A stretch of 64,000 nt of DNA from Neodiprion pinetum (GCF_021155775.2 NC_060237.1:24945778-25009777), one strand, 5' to 3'; counted from the stretch's first letter, positions 21,439 to 34,489 are shown. Notes: generated by a model from the letters alone, not told the origin. Translations and numbers: made by a program.

Positions 21439-24400
21439 GTCTCTCCGGATGCTCGTCCTCGTCAGAGCGATTCTCCGGTTATTTAAACGGCCAATTTGTT
21501 GTTGTAATTTGTGCCGGAAAAACACAACCTACGATTCGTAAACCGTCGTGTGGTTAGCTTAAATTTGTCAATGCTTGGCTCCCCGCTTTTCTCCGCTCGC
21601 CCTCTTCGCACGGAGTGTACGTGGGCCTCTTTCAATGCGGTCGGGAATATCCGCACGTCCGCACGCGTGTGTCAGGTATACCTATCCTCGCCCTGTATTA
21701 TTATTTCGCTAATATTAAAAACAGCTGCCGTTTACCGGTTATCTCTCCCATCACCCTGTCTCTCAGCCACGTTTCGCATCCCCCGATCTTTTTTCCCACC
21801 CTGGAAACTCTACGACACACTTATCTTTCGATGCCATGCTACGTAACAATCCGCTCCGCTACGTGGCAAATTTGTCGTCGGTCGTGTTCCGAGCTACCGT
21901 GAGGAAACAGCTGATGCTTTTTTATACCAGCACTAGATGCGAACCTCCGATTTTATTCGATTTTTTTCCACCTCGTCGTATGAATTAAGGATGTTTCTCG
22001 ACTCACGGGGCAACTTTATTATCACTTATTTATATTCTTTACGTGTTTTATACACATGACTACTGATAAATTCTTGCCGTAGAATTGCCGCGGGAGACGA
22101 GAAGACGGAAAATTTTTATCCGCAGAATAGAACTATTTTAGGTTTCCTCGTGTTATTTTTATTTTTCTTTTTTTCTTTTTTTGTTTTACCCCACCCCCGC
22201 TGATATTCTTTTTGTGGGATTATATACCTGCAACGAGTTCGCTGGTTCGGACAGCTGCGTGCCAAATCGTTATTTAGTAGGTCAGTATTGCAAGACATAT
22301 GAAAAAAGATGGATTTGAAAAATGATTTTTTACGTTTTCTCATCCTTTTGTCTAGACCAAATCACACAGTTTCCTTCGAAAAATCATCATCGAATTTTAC
22401 GTTCCCATCTTACAAATTGGTGGTATTTTCTTATCATTTTTTGTTCGAGTTTACGTGACAGATAACATGACTAATTTCATTACAAAATCGCAAAAGCTAC
22501 ATTCTAACAATAGGGACTTCGTTTGGTCGCCAGCCAAAGTTTTCTATCGGTTTTATCGCCTATTCGACTCACGAAAGAACCGCGTCCATGTGTCTTTCAG
22601 GGTTAGACCGGTAGTGATCAACGTCAAGATTTCGTAAACATTTTTCGACAATTATCGTGGACAATGAATTACGAGTGAAAAATATGTATATTAAAGCTTC
22701 ACATTTTGTGTCACGAGGAATCGCGAAATATTCATTGATCTGAGAGAACGCTCGGCGGACCAAAAATTCGTGATTCGAGTTATCCGTTGCCGAAGAAATG
22801 GGCAAGAGACTCGATTAGTCACTAACCACAAGTAGATATGCTCGATAAAGTGTGAACCAAGTTTCGGTTGAGTGCAAGCTTGCGACTTCTCGTTAAATCT
22901 CCGAGCTGGAACGACTCGAGATCGGCACAAGGGCGCATTGTCGTCTCGTAAACCGCCAAGCGACATCCGACTGATGCAACGTGGGATTGTTAATTACCCG
23001 AAACGGTCTAAGGCCGGGTTGATCACCGGCCTACCGAACGAAACGAACTCGCCCTGAAACGCCGTTCCGAATCCGAGAGGAAATCTGGGTCGTTCAGAAA
23101 TAGATTAAGGTCCGCCCTCAGCGGGCGTATCTCTCAATGAAATATCCCTTTCTACCTATCTCCTTACACTTGTTTTCTTTACCATCTCTTTCGCCGCGCG
23201 TAAAGCTCGCCGAAAGTTTTTCCCACTCGGAGTGTAATAACTGGATCCGCGACTCTGGTTAATCCTTTTGTCGCAATTAGTTATTCTCCTCGCTGTCTAA
23301 GTTGAACGATCGTAAATTTAACGTTGCTCATACGCGCTCCTGGGAATCGATGCCGAAGTAAAAATAATCTTGAACCCTTTTTCTACAAGCATCCTTGTCT
23401 CCAATGAAATGTAATACCTACACAGATGGAAACAGATAAAACAAGAAACCAGTGCCTTTCTATCCTCTCCTTTGCTTCGCTCGGTCCGTCAGCGGGTAAT
23501 TAATAACGCCGATAACAGCCCGCGGACGTTACCACCAAAACGGTAAATAAATATCAATCAGAAACATCGAGTCGATGCCTCACGCCTGCGCGAAGAGGAG
23601 GACGAGGATGAGGATGAGCATGAGCCTGTAATTACAAGCCCTGGCGATGCGCTTCCACGAGCCAGACAAACGGCGGACAGATATTTGCCGTAATTTGTGA
23701 TTCATTAGAGATCGGTTCATTATGCTCGGTCTGATCTATTGCCGGCAATAAACATCCGTTATAACACCGCTGGAACGCTGTTGGCGCCACATAGTGTGTC
23801 GTACGTGTCGTTGGCAGGACGCGATGCGTGGATAATTGTTGCGCACGCACGCATCGGCCTCAGCCTCGCATGAGTAACATGTCATAATCAGTCGTTTGGG
23901 TCGCTGGTAGGTACACAATGCGCGTTTCCATTATTGCACACCCTCTAGCCTTGCTTGTAGCAAGTTTCATCCGCGTGTCACCTGGCGCGTTTATATTGTT
24001 TTGTTTGGCCCTCGGTAATGGTCGGATATTTGGCGACTGTTTCTAGAGTAGCTGAATTCCTTGTCGGCTGTCGCCGGTGTCTTTTCGAACAATTTGTTAA
24101 CATCTTACGCCACTCCAACCGGAGTGCATTAAACTATGTTGAATTCAGAACTTGAGGGAAATTATTCCGCGTGACGGGCGGATTCAGCGATGCGAAATAC
24201 CTCACTTCGGGCAACTATTCCTTTCCCCTTGGGTTTCTTTTTCATTTTTTTCATTTCTCTTTTTGTTTGGTTCTTTTTTCGAGACTCGCTTCGCGACTCG
24301 ATGTGCCCGCGGGATGCGAACGTACGGTGAAGGATGAAATCGGTACTTTGGTGGGAGTTGAACTCGCGTCGTAAAACAGCTCTTGCTTGGAATAAAGTTT

Positions 24401-27400
24401 TGTAGTTGATGCCGTTTCGTGTATCATACGCATGGGATTAAGTACTAATTTTATTTCACGAATTCAGCTTAAAATGCTTGAGAACTGCAGTAGGTACGCG
24501 TTCGTGTGCGCCTACCGAGAAGACAAAAAAGCAGGTGAAACGATTCGTGACACGTTGGTGGGTCGTAAATTAAAAACCTACCGCCCTGGAATATTTGAAC
24601 TGCGGCGAGAAGTAATTTTTATATTGCAATTGCCTGAGTAACTAGGTCATAATAGCGACGTCTCGTTGAGACAAAGAGGTTCTTCGCTGTGTTCCAAAGT
24701 GTCTTATTCTGTACGACTGGCAGTACTGCAACGGACCCAGAATTGCCGCAGTCAAGGATCTTGTACGTAACGCCAGTCATAGGGAAGTGAGATAAAGCTG
24801 GGCAGAAAGAATGACAAAAAAATAAGTAAAAATAAGCGTTAAAAAGAAAGGAAAGGAAAAAAAAATCGTATGGAGGTGGTGAAAAAAAGAGAACCCCAAG
24901 TAAGAGAAAAGGAAGAGTCAGGATAAAAATACGAGGGCTCCCGTTATGAGGAGGAGGTACTCGACCGAGGCGCAGGAAGCTGTGAATCAAACCGACAGGC
25001 TGGTCTCCGACTGCGGAGGTGCAAACTGCAAAGTCCTGGGCCGAGTCATTGCTTCGCTTCTTCTGCGCGCTTTGCTTTGCTACCAGAGTTAGGCTTTTAT
25101 TTCCTAAATCAATTTCCTCTCTCATTTCGTTTCTCATCCCAATGTCACGGACGATGACAGAGCTTTGTATTTATCACTCTCGATTCAGCGTGGCTTTACA
25201 GCTACGTGATATTCTACACGGGTAAGAAACAGCCGGTGTTTGAATTCACTGGCGGAAGAACCTGACCCATATTACGGTACGTATCGTCTGGCTAAGGAAT
25301 GGGCGTTTCCTGTAGTTCATCTTTTTCAAACAATTACTGAAATATCCAACGATATCGCCGTCCGAATTCCGCCGGTGAAGGTATCTGTTCTCTATTAAAA
25401 GAAACCTCTCCAACATCGGGGATATTCTTTTGTTCGAAGAATTCCTGACTTTGATTATTTCGCTTTCTCCATGTCAAAAATTGTAAGTCATTTCCGGGGA
25501 AAATTTATCGTCACATGTAATCCGGATGATCCGGAATCGAGTCATGGTTTCTAACTATTCGAAATAAAACTCTTTTCCCGAAGTCAAATGAAACGTTGAA
25601 CACGGTTTAGAATTTTTTCATCCAGTTAAACGCGACGCATTCTCCCTTACAAACATGTGTGGCATGCTGAAAATGTGCCATGCAATCGATTCCGCATGTC
25701 TGTTATTCACGGTTCCGTAATCAATCTGGTCTTCACGGTATTTTTCCGCTTTGCTTCTCGGCCGCTTTTATTTGTGCGCTGCAGATACGACGGGCGCCAT
25801 GCTCATCCGTGAATGAACACAATTATGCGGTCGTCACTCGGACAATGAGAAATCCTCTCCTCTCGCGATAGCATCTTTTACCTTCCATCTCTGCCTTACT
25901 TCCTTCCTTCCCTCCTTCAGTTTCTTCTCCGCATCGCCCACCGATTATGGACATTGCACTTTCCCTCTTCTTCCATTCATTTCTTACCCTTCCTCTTCTC
26001 CCGTGTAAACCTCTTGTTGCACCCCCTCGCCCTTCGACATCGAACCCTCGCCTCATATCTGCATCCAGCGTATGCCGCACGGCCTTCGTTTAAACTTCAA
26101 CACCAAATCCGATAGCGTGATTCACGTACCAAACGTGATGGACGTTCCGGGCGTCAGAGGTACGGTTTAGAACGCCCTTGCTGTAATTTCTCATTCCGTC
26201 GAAGACCTGGTCCAATCCGGTAGCTGATTGTAACCCGTTACCCGCCGTTTAATTAGGAACTTGAACGTTGTATCAACCAGTTTCGGCGGTGATTTACCCG
26301 CGTTCGTTAAGCCTACGAGATGAACTGTGAACTTCTGTTAACAAACCGATCCAGCTGCCCTGATGTAACCGAAACTGGATGGGTGCCTATGTATAATATA
26401 ATTTTTTTTAGTGTGGAACGAATCCCTTCACCAAGAAGCAAACACCTTCCCGTTCCGTGTTGATTAATTAGGCCTGAAAACACGCGATCTGCTTCTGTAT
26501 TGTATTATACCTACGTATGTATAAGTATAACATATATATGATGCTGTAAATGTTCATTTTTTTTCTCTCTTAATTTCTTTGTATTATTGTGTAAAAATAA
26601 ATCGGGTTATATAACGCGGCATTTTTAGTCGTAAAAATACACGTTTATACGCAAGTTGTCAACGAGTATTTATATATAAGGGGTTCAGAATTTATGTGCG
26701 ATATAAAAATGGCGTTGGTCTTACATCGAGCAGCCGGTGAAACTGATTTTAATTTCATCGTCGTGTCATAAATGGACGAGACGACAACTCGAATGGTACA
26801 TGGGCTGAAATAATGCATCTGGCATTGCATCGGCTGTCGAGATTGTATCGCTATATATGTTGTGGCTATGAAACATGAGTTGTCCCATTTTGCTCAAGGT
26901 GTAGAATAAACGGGAGATTCGACGACGTTTGGCTCTCACCGATCGGTCGTGCATTAAGCACGTAACACGGCTTGGTTAATACTCGGCTTGCCTGTTTACC
27001 CGGAAGTTTATACCTTCATTTTTTTCCTAGCCCAGGGGCTGATTGCGTTAACGGGCATTAATAAGGTCCGTCAACAATTAGCTCTCCTCTTCCTCGCTAC
27101 CCAAATTAAATCTAACGCACATGTCGATATCGGCTTTCCATTGACACACGGGGTTCTCATCCGTCTTAATTTAGCCCCATTTTGATGTTCGAACCTCCCG
27201 CACACTCTGCCATTTAACTTTATCAATCTCGCTAGGTATTTTGGTGCTCGCTAGCATCGACTCGGCTCAAGGCTAGGGGTCCACGTCCACCCGGGACCAG
27301 CACCAACTGTAATCACAATAAATCAAAGCAAATTGGTATGCGAGCTTCCAGTCCTCGATCACAAACGCTGCCTCTGCTAATTCAAATCGGTCCAATTCTC

Positions 27401-27866
27401 GGAAATAAGGATTTGCTCCTATTTTCGCCGAATGCTTGCAAATGCATGCACGATTTCCGTTCGTTTGTCGCACCTCCGAAATCTCACTGTCAATCTTCGT
27501 ACACCTCCGCAGCTATGAGAATAACAAGAGAAAGCTTGATACATTTTTATTTGTCCCGCTGCACGCGCCATCAGATCTAAAGAAAGAGAAAAATAAAGAA
27601 AGAATGAAACTGCGAGATAGGCTCAGGTATGCATAGGGTCCGTACGTTCTTATCTTAATTTCTCACCATTCGGGACGAAAGTTGGGTTGAAACCCCGTGG
27701 ACAGAATTACTCCTCTCTCGCAGTTGTTGTAATGGTTGCTGGTTATCATCATCCGAGAACAGACTTTCTCCGGCGTCTCGTTAACGCAACGTACGCGTCC
27801 GCAGCGGCGATCTTTTCGTTTATTTTAATTAGGTTGGCCTGCCGACACTTGCGCCTCTCGTTCTCC

Positions 27867-27885
27867 CTCTCTCTCTCTCTCTCTC
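27867..27885. repeat. (CT)9 microsatellite
   Basis: A dinucleotide run; on the minus strand it reads (GA)n, the class of site bound by insect GAGA factor. Confidence 0.95.
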
Positions 27886-28878
27886 GTTCTACCAAAGTAC
27901 GCCATGTTGTACGCCCGTGTATTGCCCGCTTTAAAAATTGGTCAACCGTTACCTCCGACAAGTACGGCGAAGGCCGTTCTAGGCCGTTTGCTCTGGTTGC
28001 GTAACCCGCCTCTCTTGCCACTCTACTTACTTCACCTCTGGCTCCTCGAGCCATTTCCTAGCCCGCTTGTTCCCCGCGGTCGTTCCTTCAGCAGTAAAGT
28101 TTCGCGTCGCGTTTTCCCGTCCGCACTGGAGAAACGGATATGTATACCTACGAGAAGGAAAAACAAAGAAACGAAAAGAAAAACGACCACCCTGGTCGTG
28201 TCAACGTGCCTATGGACTGCCTTGCCAACGGTGGGTGGGATGGAGCTCGTAGGAGATATTTGGCGGATGTTTAAACGCCAATTGCTTACTCGATTATCGT
28301 AACAATTACGTCACTGATGATTGCGAACATTCGCCAAGCAACGAGGTTCGCTGCGATGCTGGACTGGAAACCCGGCTTTCGGGTCTGTATGCTTTTTGTT
28401 CGGTAATCGCTATTCCGTACATTATATACGCTCTGTTTAAGATACCGAGTGAAGAAGTTACCTCGTGTTCAAGTTGGAAACTAAAGGACGTCGTCGCCGC
28501 GCGCGGAACGCATTAACGGTTTAGCGTTAAGATAGGCGTAAAAGTGGATTTGCACATTGCTGATATCAGGGCGACGAAAATAGGTCAATGAAAAATGGAA
28601 CCATCCGCCGGTTTGATAGACGCCAAATGAGAATTCCGATAGACAAACATCTGCGTTCGGGTATACAATCAAAAATACTCTCCGGCCTCTGTTTCCTAAG
28701 AATCTATCGCCGCGTGTCTGATTGCCGTCTTCTCAATCCTATAAAACCCATCTGTTTCCCCCCCTTCGCGGTGATGTCACCGTCCGGTCACAGATAAACA
28801 GAAACATACGTCAAAACGCCTACTCTCGATGATGTTACGCGCCCTCTTCCCTACCCCGACGTCTGCACAGCTTCTTAC

Positions 28879-29064
28879 CTCTGTGCAGGTCTGCCTCCGG
28901 CCCTTTGGTCTCCGGTAATCTCGCTCTTCTTCTCCCCTCATCCATCCAGACATCGTCTGCGCGTTTATTCCGACGTTCCGGTATCAGTTCTACAGCCTGA
29001 GACCAGCGGCCGACGGTTGAGTCGGAACTAATGACTTCTCCAAAATGTTGTAACAAAGTGATGA
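28879..29064 (-). CDS. Candidate internal coding exon on the minus strand (unrecognised)
   Basis: Reading the minus strand, a donor CACAGAG|GTAAGAAG begins at 28878, and the 186 nt before it are open in one frame. A possible acceptor (CAATTAGTCTAG) ends at 29065; its pyrimidine tract is weak, and the frame stays open further upstream to about 29.12 kb. The reading begins ITLLQHFGEVISSDSTVGRW and includes an acidic/basic segment (RRNKRADDVWMDEG) and a basic, proline-containing tail (PETKGPEADLHR) before the donor, ending in phase 1. Composition is protein-like without low complexity, but I recognise no family. No flanking exons could be tied to it, and no in-frame ATG opens it (the first ATG is internal). 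A chance frame in GC-rich DNA is a real alternative. Confidence 0.18.
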
Positions 29065-29335
29065 CTAGACTAATTGCAAGATTACGGTTTTCCAGGTAGA
29101 ACAGCGACTAAATGCTCCCAAGTTACGCTGCACAACGACGTCCATTGAACAACCGTCACGTTAAGCCGAGGAAATCTCCTTTGCACGTTTCTTCTTTTAA
29201 TCTGCACCCGGCTGTTCACCCGGCCTCGGGGAATTGGTCTTTTCGACCGTTGGTTACTCAACTAGCCCAACATCATAGAACGCAGAAAAGAGAACAATTT
29301 CGATGACGGAGACGAAAAAGAATCATCGTAATCGA

Positions 29336-29372
29336 AGGAAAAAAAGAACAAAAAAAAAAAGAAAAAAAAGAA
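29336..29372. repeat. A-rich low-complexity tract
   Basis: Runs of A (up to 11) broken by single G or C. It separates the minus-strand exon candidate from the CpG-rich promoter-like block. Confidence 0.9.
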
Positions 29373-29489
29373 GTGCTTTCGGGAAGCAAACATTGGTCCG
29401 TGGACGGCTTGCAGTTGGCGCAAAGCCAGGCGTCCCGACGCCTGCCGAGGCGGCTGTCCGAGTCCAGCCGAAGGCGGCGTCCCGGCGTC

Positions 29490-30267
29490 GGGCGTCCGTC
29501 AGTGCGTGTGTGACATGGCTGCGAGACGCTCCGGCGACTACGCGTCCTCCCTCGCGATGTGATCGGCGTGTTTTCAATCGCTCGCACTAGTGATTGCAAC
29601 CGGACCGCACCTGGACGCTGCACGTTTTGTCATATGACGAACGAGCGCGGAGCGCACTGAAGCCTGGTCTGAGCTCGACGTCAATTGACAAGTTGCGGGC
29701 GAGCGACTCGTGCAGGTGGATTTCAGGTTAAGAAGGACTGGGGACGGTCAGGAGGTCGTCGAAAGCTGGCCGGGCAATTGCCGCCTGGTTAACGTCCGGA
29801 GGAGGCAGAGATTCTCAGCGATTGTCAGCGACTGTCAGCGATTCCAGAATATTATCGTAGCGAGGACTGAACTCATACCGCGAGTACGATCGACACCCTT
29901 ACTCAATTTGCTCGTCGGAGTTGTTCGGGACGGGTGGCTGGGTGGACTGGTGGCGACCACCTGTCAGACCAAGGCACCTCGAAGTCGCGTGGTGCGGACT
30001 GCAGGGATAGCGGAATACACGGAGACGATACTGAACAAGGATCGCAGGCGGTGTGGAAAGATCACGGGGAAGTTGGCGGTCGAGGAGGAGCGGAATGTCT
30101 CTGTTAGTTTGAATCAGCTCGGGTGGGGAAAACACTGACAACTGTTGCTTCTCAGCTTCGGTTTCGTTCTCAACTGTAGGTACCCAAGTCTGTTGGGACT
30201 GGATTGTGATTCCTGGCTAATGATATGTAAGATTCAATATGGCCGGTGTCGAGGCCGTCGTCCAAGT
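29490..30267 (+). promoter_or_regulatory. CpG-rich promoter / 5' leader candidate with initiator-like motif
   Basis: TCAGTG at 29499-29504 matches the insect initiator (A at 29501 as +1); no TATA box precedes it. The following 750 bases are CpG-rich and look like an insect 5' leader. They hold short upstream ORFs, GTCAATTGAC at 29680-29689, a 10-bp tandem repeat at 29815-29844 and a 142-codon frame (29710-30138) with no domain. Near the end, ATG at 30239 in good context (TTCAATATGGCC) opens ten codons (MAGVEAVVQV), overlapping donor-like GTGTGA (30266) and GTGAGC (30268). A gene could therefore start translation here and splice onward past the AAG microsatellite. The promoter call rests on motif and composition only. 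Confidence 0.22.
29815..29844. repeat. Imperfect 10-bp tandem repeat x3 (TCAGCGAYTG)
   Basis: TCAGCGATTG, TCAGCGACTG and TCAGCGATTC follow one another directly. A short local duplication inside the leader-like block. Confidence 0.9.
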
Positions 30268-30300
30268 GTGAGCAACGAAAGTGGATAACGAATGTGAACG

Positions 30301-30359
30301 AAGAAGAAGAAGAAGAAGAAGAAGAAGAAGAAGAAGAAGAAGAAGAAGAAGAAGAAGAA
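30301..30359. repeat. (AAG)~20 microsatellite
   Basis: Fifty-nine bases of perfect AAG units, the longest perfect microsatellite in the window. Likely polymorphic. It lies just downstream of the leader-like block and would be intronic if that block is transcribed. Confidence 0.98.
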
Positions 30360-30910
30360 AAGGAATTAATTTTTTAGTTTAAATTACGAACGAACTACGA
30401 CTTATCATTCCCAGCGAGAAAAACAGCATTCCCTTTAAAGAAATTTTCAAACGAAGAAGTAACCGGACTGTAATCTTTCGAACGAGATATCTTGCACCAG
30501 GACTGAAAGGTATAAAAGAGGATGAATGGGTTGCAGAGTCGTCGAGGAGAATTAATAAGTTATTGAAAAATTGTAAATAAATAATGCTCACAGACAGAGG
30601 ACCACTATTATACAGCCAGTCGAATTAAACTAGCTAATTAAGACTTCCTAAATAAACTTTAAAGCACGAACGCTTTCGACAGCTCCTTGCTAACTTCAAG
30701 ATAAACAACGCAAAAGAATATATTCTTTCCTAAAGTTTCTCGACCACTGATGAACGAGCCCGTGATAAACGGATGTCATTTGTTCATCACAGAACTCTTC
30801 GAGAAGATGGAAAAATAAATATCGCCGAATAGTTAAACATTCGAACGATTCGACGTTGACGCTATAAGTGAAACTTACTTGATTTAATCACGAGAACATT
30901 GTTCTGGTGA

Positions 30911-31129
30911 GGATCAAAAGTTGGGTACGTTATTTTGCTAAACGGAGTTCCCGATGTACCTAATGAAGTGACGATTGATGTTCAAGGCAGTTGTACCAAG
31001 AGTGAAGTGAAATTGTTGAAGAGGGGGAGGTACACCGACGATGGAATATCGGTGAGGTCACCAGGTCATCACAGAATGCCTGAGCCGAGGGCAAAACGCT
31101 GCAAACACTGTGACGGTACGCCATATTGA
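30911..31129 (+). other. Open 73-codon frame, unclear status
   Basis: The frame is open from just after an in-frame TGA (30908-30910) to TGA 31127-31129, with no ATG near its start. The middle reads GVPDVPNEVTIDVQGSCTK and the end RAKRCKHCDGTPY, with no low complexity. A donor-like TCG|GTGAGG lies inside (about 31048). A convincing acceptor upstream is missing. It might be part of an exon; I do not recognise it. Confidence 0.1.
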
Positions 31130-31208
31130 TACGTCGGCGTGTCGTTTGATGTGTATAAATTGACGTCGAGATCTGACGATGATCAAATAACCATAGCGTA
31201 ACAATAGC

Positions 31209-31248
<40 letters not shown>
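31209..31248. repeat. (AAT)13 microsatellite
   Basis: Forty bases of perfect AAT units ending in ATA. On the minus strand it encodes an isoleucine run inside the chance frame 31325-30960. Confidence 0.98.
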
Positions 31249-34200
31249 TAACGATTGTTGTGGAGTTGAGTTTGTATTTTTTCGTCCTTCTCGTGTGAAT
31301 TGTATGTTTTCTGTACCACTAACAATTAACATAATAAATGTCGGGTTTCCCTAATTCATGTCGTTCTCCTTCATCAATCACCCGGCGATCGCCGACTTTT
31401 GTCGTCGTTTCGGATCGTTGCGTAAATCCACCTCGCAGCACTGCTGCCATCGACAATACTGTCGGGCATAACAAAGCAACACCGTAAAATTCACCCTGTG
31501 TTTTTGTTACGTCACGCTATTTTCGTGTAGCTAGCAAATACACGCTGTGGTTTACTCGAGCGAATCTGGAAACGCCAGCGTGATTAATTTATCTCTAATT
31601 CGCCCTTGCGTTGATGCAATAGCTGACAAGCCATTCGCGAATTGTCGCAAACACTCAGGTAGTGCATATTCGCAGCAAAGCACCGGACCACCTCAAACGT
31701 CGGAATTTTTCCATGCCATCTCTTTCGCCACGAGATTATCCTTAATCGTGACGAGAAGTGTTCGCGTACCTCGACTCACTCATGATCACCTTACTCCGTT
31801 ACGCCTTAGCAGCGAGATAGTAGAAGAAGAAGGAGAAGAAGATGAAGAAGAACGAGGAGACGAGTATTCGTTGAAAGAGTTTGATGAAAGTGGGACACTC
31901 GGTGGACCGTCGTGACTGACTCCTGAAATATTTCTTTTACGGTGAAAAGTCAGTCTTAATTAGGAACAGAATGAGCACTTTATCTTTAGGTCAATCATTC
32001 CTCAGTGTCCGTACCGTTGGACTGACACTCTGGCGCGGGGCACATTCCAATCAGACGACTATGCAGTCCAACTAGTCACTCTTCTTCTACACCGACGTAT
32101 TTTTATCCCAGGTTGTTCACCTTCTTATCTGCGAATAAAGCTGCCTTATACGCGCGGCCGCTGATATATCGACGATGGAATAGAATAATTTTGAAACGGG
32201 AGCATCCGGGGCTGAACGCATCCCTCGAAGCCTCTTCAAGGGTCGCGTTGACCTTGCGCGGTTAACCACAAATCTTGAAATGTCGCTTTGTGCCGGTCCT
32301 ACTCGGATATTAAGAAGATAGAACGAAGGAAGGCGAGAGTGTAGAAGCAAAAAAGTAAAAGAGAGGAAGAAAGGACACGAACAGACGTTGTCTCTGTTCG
32401 ATGTCAAGCATCGCGGCATCGTTAAAGCAAAAGTTTATTTTCACTTTCCACGTGACCTCAGACCTACATTGACTATGAGATCCGTAGGTAGTGGAGATTG
32501 AAACAGACACTTGAACGTCGTTAGAAAAGCCGCTTCCCACTTTTTCTAACCACTCTTCATAACTGAACAGTGATAAATGAATGAACAATCAATAAGAATA
32601 TGGAAGATTTTTATCGTATTGAAATTAGTAACGTTATCGCAACGACTCCTGCTTAGCGTTATTTCGCTATTTTGGAATTGTCTGAAATTCAGTAAACTTT
32701 ACTAACTTCAAGCTCGTCGATTTTTACCAGCAGTAAAACAGTGGCTTAGCCATTGAACGTCATCGAGCCAATCCATCGGGGCTTCGGCCAACGCTGATCA
32801 ACGATAGATAACCTAAAAAACATTGTTTTTCTCGCGATCTATTTCGAAGACATGTCTATTACGGAAAACGATTATTCTACTGTCTGCAAGCTCTAAGTTT
32901 GGCAGACCAGGCGCGCGAGGCAGTTGGAGCGTGGACCACCGTTGAAATTCATTAAGGCCACCGGAACCATTATGCTTGCTTATTTTTTATTTACCATCTC
33001 TTTTCACCCCTGCCTAAAGACGCGTCGTTTCTTCTCGTTTTACCTCCTAGGAAAAGGACCTAGAAGTGGGACTTGTTCGTCCCAGATGACGGATGGCAGC
33101 GTGTGTATTATTTTAGTACCTACGTGACACTAATTATGTACCGGGTGAGAACCAAAATGCTATACATTGACTTTCGGATAGCAGGCGCCTTACGAATGCC
33201 AAATTCGACGACGGGCAGCAGATCGTGGTTCCGGAGAAAGAGTTGGTGTTCAATTCGCACAGCATTCGTCCCTTCGGGAACTCTTCTCACTCTTCGTTGA
33301 GTGAACAACTTTAGCTTCCTAGAAGCCTGGATTTGCACAGTACCTTGAACCACCGACAGCCCGATACCCTGCCAAACTGAACGTAACTTTTATGCTTAGC
33401 CTCGTGGCAAGTTTGAAAAAAAAAAAACGAGGAAGGGTCTTCGCCCTGATTCACAGCTGGAAATACGAGCGGTGGCGCGAAAAAATATACAGAACATTGC
33501 GAATGCTGTATATTGTGACTACCGAACGTGCACGACAGACTTTTAAAGTGTCTTTCAGATACGGTGTAACTGCGTATAAAAAAAATCTCGTTGCAATATT
33601 AAACCCTGACAGCGAAGAACTGAAACGAATTTCGCAACAAACGTGACTGATCTCGTTTCATTGATTTACATGCTTCTGGGAGTGTTATTTCGAGACAGAA
33701 ATCCGCGAACAACGAAAAATCGACATCCATTTTTCACCTACCTATTACTATTGCGCTTACATATTTTTCGGGCTCACCGCGGCCGATACGAATTTCGTTT
33801 CACTGTCGCAATCTGCTACGTTAAAATAGTCTAGGTGGCAAATTTTCTGCTCTAGAGATGCCACTGAATCTTATATAAAAAGGAAGAATAAATAGAAAAA
33901 GCAGAAAAATCTTAGTATTAACTTAAAAATACGAGACACGGGTGGGTGTGTAGACGTTAGCGGAGAGTTAAATGAAAATATAGGCATCCAGGTACATGTA
34001 TAAATGTGTGTTATGTAAGCTATTTTTCTATTCTATTTTTTCATCAAGCTTTTCACGGCTGTCTTGGGGCATAAATTCTCGAACGAGCGATGACAATCAA
34101 ATGGTCCACGACTAGCGAACGATCTGACCTGTATGTGTGGATATAAATTTACAAGGGAGAGTTAGACGCGTCGAGGCGGTATATTGACTTCCGAAAATCC

Positions 34201-34447
34201 GTCCCCTCTACCTTCTTAATTTTCGGGGACCTTTAAACAAAATTTACCTACGTGTGGATGCTACACGCCTACTTGTGTAACGATGCTCTCGACCTTTAAC
34301 GTGTCACCGTATAAATCTGGTTAAATAAACTTGGCCGAGTGATAAATGAGTCGGTGGAAATTGGGCGGGGAGAAGAAAAATTCTTTACATTTTGTGTAAA
34401 TTCTCTCATATACACTCGAGCGGTCCTTTGGCTTGGAAATTTTTTTA

Positions 34448-34456
<9 letters not shown>
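31249..34456. other. Non-coding stretch, no supportable gene
   Basis: A 122-codon GTG-initiated frame (31547-31915) ends in an acidic run encoded by the imperfect GAA tract at 31821-31865. Frames at 32117-32419 and 32310-32588 (minus) and 33392-33646 (plus) have no motif. The rest is AT-rich sequence without visible structure. Confidence 0.6.
31821..31865. repeat. Imperfect GAA/GAG-rich tract
   Basis: Purine-rich GAAGAAGGAGAAGAAGATGA-type sequence. It produces an acidic run (EEEGEEDEEERGDE) in one frame. Confidence 0.85.

Positions 34457-34489
<33 letters not shown>
34457..34489. repeat. (TC)16 microsatellite
   Basis: Thirty-three bases of perfect alternating TC, with further TC-rich sequence on both sides. 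The minus strand reads (GA)n, a potential GAGA-factor platform. Confidence 0.98.

Larger units (their letters stand above)
20927..28878. other. Non-coding stretch, no supportable gene
   Basis: This holds C11 at 21428-21438, a T-rich tract near 22.15 kb and (CT)n at 27867-27885. Chance frames include a 172-codon minus frame (25137-24619) with low-complexity hydrophobic runs, and 27904-28302 (132 codons, plus). None has a recognisable domain. A donor-like ATT|GTAAGT near 25.48 kb follows a short open stretch, but its acceptor is weak. Confidence 0.6.

Noticed and set aside
24619..25137. 172-codon minus frame with hydrophobic segments
   Set aside because: The hydrophobic run comes from a purine-rich A/G tract read in reverse; no signal or domain pattern is otherwise visible.
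28026..28054. Minus-strand ATG with eight codons before a GTAAGTAG donor
   Set aside because: Only eight codons (MARGARGE), with no partner exon that could be identified.
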